From an uncultured Clostridia bacterium (lineage in GTDB: Bacteria > Bacillota > Clostridia > Christensenellales > CAG-314): a DNA stretch of 64,000 bases. Shown here one piece after another: positions 61,261-64,000 of this stretch (within the stretch, counting starts at the first letter, position 1; each line of letters starts with the position of its first letter). The DNA lies in NCBI GenBank assembly GCA_947623225.1, contig CANQGO010000007.1, forward strand, positions 1 to 64,000, in the 5' to 3' direction. The notes under the pieces were generated by a model. That model searched no databases. It was not told where the DNA came from and saw nothing but the letters and a program-made list of their open reading frames with translations. The position numbers were made by a program, and so were the translations under genes.

Positions 61261-61575
61261 TTCTCTTCGCTCCTGTATCGTATTGCATAGACAGCGCACA
61301 GCGATAGATACACCTCTGCCAAACGTCACCTTTGCATCACAATAATAGCAAATAACTTCTCTTGCGTATACTACAAATTGTAGTTGAATATCCGGGGTAT
61401 TTTTTGCTGCCGCCTGCACACAATAACTCGACCTTTTCCGCTTGTCGGGCTTTGCGCCCCGAGCCCTTCAATGTATAAATATAAAGTTCTGCGGAAAATC
61501 CCCCTAAACTTATCCAAAAAATTTAAAATTTTCCAAATCTAACCGGACTTTTCAACCACAAATGCCCGGGAATAT
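61261..61575. other. Gene-free AT-rich region inside the insert
   Basis: No coding frame with an RBS was found. It separates the truncated lipoprotein gene from the GmrSD-like gene and includes a stretch of low-complexity A/T sequence near 61500-61550. Confidence 0.5.
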
Positions 61576-61582
61576 AACAAAA

Positions 61583-61640
61583 AAGCGCACTCCATTGCCG
61601 CACTACTTGCTTTGTATTGCAGTAAGTTGAGTGTCGCTTA
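61583..61640 (-). terminator. Probable terminator after the GmrSD-like gene
   Basis: Outer arms AGCG-CACTC / GAGTG-CGCT with imperfect inner pairing; on the minus strand a TTTTTT run follows. Confidence 0.6.
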
Positions 61641-61672
61641 TTTTATCAAAGTATCATTTTGATTAGACATTA

Positions 61673-63484
61673 TCAAAGACTTTTATAATATCTCTCTATT
61701 AGTTTCGCCATAAGAAAACGTCTCTTGGCAAGAAAATCATCATAGTTTTCAACCGCCATATTCTCTACTCCATCAGGGATACAATTCTCTTCCAAGTTTT
61801 TCTTATAAACATTTAGGTCTGAAATATTTCCCAAAATGATTTTTCTTGTTTTGCATTGGTGAATAACTTTTGAGAAATATACGCATGGAGCATCATCACT
61901 TATAGCCTTGTTTACTTGTGTATCAAGATATATATAGTTGGCGACTTGATTATATTTGGTTTTCGAATCTACTCCGTTATTCTTAAGATAAGCGCGTGGG
62001 AATATGTGATGAACGTCGCCAGAAATACTTATAAGATCGGAAATTTTAGTTCCATTCATAAGCATAGAATTGCAATTCAAATTGATCTGCGCCGCCAAAA
62101 AGACATTAAATGCCGGGCTATTAACTGAAGAGGTTTCAAGATTTTGTGGAAGTGTGACATTCCAAAATGTATCCGATAGATTTGCTGCCTCTGCATCGTC
62201 GATGAAATTCAAAAATCCTTTTTCTTGTATGCTCCGCATATCCCGATCCATCATGGTCTCGGGAGATCCGATATAACGCGAAGTCAGAGTCGCCAAAACA
62301 AACCATTTTTGAACGTAACGTTTTATCTGCACATTTGGGATCGATTTGTCCTGTAAAAGAATCAAATACAATGTATATGCGAAGTCCAGTGTCATTGTTG
62401 AGTTCAGCAGTTTGCTAGACACAAATCCTGCGCCCTTAATTGCCATGATAAATTGAGCAAAATTGTATTGATTAACAAAATTCATTATTCCCGCGCCCAA
62501 TTTTGCATAGGAATCTTGCACAATATCCTCACGGAATTCTTTGGTCTTGAAATCACGACCGGAAAGCAAACTTACAAGATCTGCAAGTTTTCCGCGACGA
62601 AATTGATGCATAAATGAAACTCTTAACATGTCACCGTAATCGGGGTCAAAGATATCATCGTAATCATTCGCAAGCCATTTAATCTTATCCGCATAAGGAG
62701 ACGCTTGAAATTCCGTATCATGCGTTATTTGCGGATAAAACTCCGGTTTTACGGCAAGATGACAAAAGTAATCTACTGCTTTTCTCATCAATCCGCCACC
62801 ATGTACAGTATCTGCTGCCATTTTCGACATTACAAAATCAGATTGACTCAATTCTGTGCCTTTTGAATTGATCCGGATAAAAATCTCCGTCACCTCGTCA
62901 ATATCCAAGCCATGGTCAAGTTCGATAACCCCAATTTGCCTGTTTGCTATCGATTTCAACTTCAATATTGTTTCGGATAACTCTTCCGGATCAACGGTAG
63001 GATTGTTGTTTAAGTATTCATTTTCAAATGTACGTTGCTTAAACCCTGTAGAAAAAACTAAGGATATATCCGGTATCCAGCGTTTATCTCTTAAATGTGA
63101 GGCATCTTGAACAGCAAAACGCTTGGTTTCATCATCTGCTATTGGATTAAATGCTATGCGAATACGATCTTTATTGAAATCTTGATCAAGAACTTCAATT
63201 CCCGCGATAGCAGCCATAAGCGCAGTAATTCGCTGTTGCCCATCTATGAGTATTTTCTTACCGTTTGCGATGCCGCCATCTTTTGTACGAACATCTGGAT
63301 TTTTCCAAGTTATAATATAACCCGTAGGATAACCGTTATAAAGTGAGTCAATTAAGTCTCTGACTTGACTGCGTTTCCATACAAAAGGTCGTTGTATTTC
63401 AGGAATAACAAAATCATCAATTTCAATAAGCCCCAATATTGCACTTATAGAATATTGCATCAAGGTAAATTTTTCTCCGGTCAT
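61673..63484 (-). CDS. GmrSD-like defence protein (DUF262 + DUF1524 HNH), candidate type IV restriction enzyme
   Basis: A 603-residue protein. The N-terminal DUF262 (ParB-like NTPase fold) shows PEIQRPFVWKRSQVRDLIDS, NGYPTGYIITW and the signature IDGQQRITALM. The C-terminal DUF1524 HNH-type nuclease shows DVHHIFPRAYL and NQVANYIYLDTQVNKAIS. This is the single-chain GmrSD/BrxU layout. Known members cut phage DNA with modified bases and act as type IV restriction. AGGAGG lies before the ATG at 63484. Codon use is AT-rich, unlike neighbours, so it is probably acquired. It lies alone in a segment between 301-bp direct repeats. The modified base recognised is not known. Confidence 0.88.
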   Translation of the reverse strand: MTGEKFTLMQYSISAILGLIEIDDFVIPEIQRPFVWKRSQVRDLIDSLYNGYPTGYIITWKNPDVRTKDGGIANGKKILIDGQQRITALMAAIAGIEVLDQDFNKDRIRIAFNPIADDETKRFAVQDASHLRDKRWIPDISLVFSTGFKQRTFENEYLNNNPTVDPEELSETILKLKSIANRQIGVIELDHGLDIDEVTEIFIRINSKGTELSQSDFVMSKMAADTVHGGGLMRKAVDYFCHLAVKPEFYPQITHDTEFQASPYADKIKWLANDYDDIFDPDYGDMLRVSFMHQFRRGKLADLVSLLSGRDFKTKEFREDIVQDSYAKLGAGIMNFVNQYNFAQFIMAIKGAGFVSSKLLNSTMTLDFAYTLYLILLQDKSIPNVQIKRYVQKWFVLATLTSRYIGSPETMMDRDMRSIQEKGFLNFIDDAEAANLSDTFWNVTLPQNLETSSVNSPAFNVFLAAQINLNCNSMLMNGTKISDLISISGDVHHIFPRAYLKNNGVDSKTKYNQVANYIYLDTQVNKAISDDAPCVYFSKVIHQCKTRKIILGNISDLNVYKKNLEENCIPDGVENMAVENYDDFLAKRRFLMAKLIERYYKSL

Positions 63485-63580
63485 GGGCACCTCCTGCAAA
63501 GCTATAAAAATCATTTGGATTTTAAGCCATATCGAGCCTAAATACGATACAACTTACTAAGACAAATAGATTTTACCCGA

Positions 63581-63790
63581 TTATACGAATATTGTCAATT
63601 GCATATCGTCTATAGCCATGCCTATTGCCACGGACGTGTAACTCTTAGTATGAGAATATATACAACGCGGACGCCTGTTCGGAACAAAATGATGCTCTGC
63701 GAGCACACTGTCTCCGTCTGCCACCGCGATACCTTCCACATACAGCCCTTCCGACTCGACTTCTTTGATAAACTCGTCCAATTGCCTCAT
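63581..63790 (-). pseudogene. Truncated duplicate of the serine hydrolase 5' end
   Basis: The first 62 codons match the full gene at 60091-61014 exactly, with the same promoter and RBS. The frame then runs seven foreign codons and stops at 63581, 96 bp before the GmrSD-like start. It retains the SxxK motif but none of the rest of the domain. Confidence 0.85.
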
Positions 63791-63905
63791 ATTCTCTCTC
63801 CCGCTCGGATGATAACTCTATCCTACCACAAACGCACTCATTTGTAAATAAACTTATTCGCGTTATCGCCCTTGCCGTACATACATACAAGCCCGCCATA
63901 TGGCG
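63605..63905. repeat. 301-bp direct repeat, copy 2
   Basis: Identical to 60829-61129, offset by 2,776 bp. Copy 2 keeps the right arm of the 26-bp palindrome (63887-63912), so its right flank appears to be the ancestral neighbour. Confidence 0.95.
63820..63848 (-). promoter_or_regulatory. Duplicated promoter upstream of the GmrSD-like gene
   Basis: The exact copy of TTTACA-17-TAGGAT. The next complete gene on this strand is the GmrSD-like gene, so this promoter may drive it. Confidence 0.6.
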
Positions 63906-63912
63906 GGCTTGT
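63887..63912. repeat. Perfect 26-bp palindrome (terminator-like dyad)
   Basis: Arms ACAAGCCCGCCAT and ATGGCGGGCTTGT, no spacer. In copy 1 it is broken after ATGGCG. It could be a terminator for a gene beyond the window edge; it has no clear T-run. Confidence 0.7.
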
Positions 63913-64000
63913 ACCGACGACGCGACCGATGCTGCTGCACCTTGTCATTATATACATTTGACGCGCCGGCCTCTGACTACAACCGAATCGCGCAGATACC

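Noticed and set aside
1-64000. CRISPR arrays and insertion sequences
   Set aside because: No array of short regular repeats and no transposase or terminal inverted repeats were seen; the only long repeat pair is the 301-bp direct repeat.

Overview
The window looks like chromosomal DNA of an anaerobic, fermentative member of the Clostridia (Bacillota), probably an uncultured gut lineage. This is inference from gene content: an Rnf complex in the clostridial order C-D-G-E-A-B, pyruvate phosphate dikinase, a glycogen/maltodextrin operon, YolD plus a Y-family polymerase, YitT proteins, purine-rich AAGGAG-type ribosome binding sites, and many TTGACA-17-TATAAT promoters. No rRNA gene or other species-level marker was seen. 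Base composition is moderate, with clearly AT-richer stretches near 45.4-45.9 kb and 61.4-63.6 kb.

Layout. 1-1.7 kb: the end of an integrative element (tyrosine integrase with an extra HTH-like segment) next to an intact tRNA-Thr and an eroded tRNA-Thr copy. 1.8-5.8 kb: a YhhN-type membrane enzyme, a TetR-controlled ABC exporter with twin palindromic operators, and an OlsB-type acyltransferase. 6-10.6 kb: an AmaP-like envelope protein, two small unknown proteins, and an operon of a 5'-nucleotidase, a degenerate ABC ATPase and an S41 protease. 10.7-16.9 kb: the complete rnf operon, whose RnfG has two tandem FMN-binding modules. 17-25 kb: nucleoside phosphorylase, S51 peptidase, a CvpA-like protein, divergent gap and fba, and two Sel1-repeat proteins. 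24.8-31 kb: a glycolipid synthase/acyltransferase pair, peptidase T, an HD hydrolase, a DNA glycosylase, a MATE transporter and a Cys/Gly-rich micro-membrane protein. 31.2-33.3 kb: tandem YitT genes behind a striking leader hairpin. 33.3-44.2 kb: the glucan operon malQ-glgB-glgP-amylase, a DMT transporter and a GH31 glucosidase. 44.7-48.6 kb: half of a GltS symporter gene and pyruvate phosphate dikinase. 48.8-56.2 kb: two giant membrane-anchored surface proteins. 56.3-60 kb: tmRNA, YolD/PolY under an SOS-like box, and a eukaryote-type UDP-sugar pyrophosphorylase. 60-64 kb: a serine hydrolase whose 5' end and promoter are duplicated as a perfect 301-bp direct repeat flanking a 2,475-bp AT-rich insert that carries a GmrSD-like (DUF262 + HNH) defence gene.

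How the genes work together. Glucans are broken to glucose and glucose-1-phosphate by MalQ, GlgP, GlgB, the GH13 amylase and the GH31 glucosidase. Fba, GapDH and PPDK then carry the carbon through glycolysis, and Rnf couples ferredoxin and NAD to an ion gradient. The envelope genes (lipid acyltransferases, glycolipid synthase, AmaP-like, S41 protease, surface proteins) form a second theme. The ends of the window hold mobile or defence DNA.

The strongest leads for something new are the direct-repeat-flanked defence insertion with a captured promoter, the double-FMN RnfG, and the giant surface protein with a conserved-looking cytoplasmic tail.
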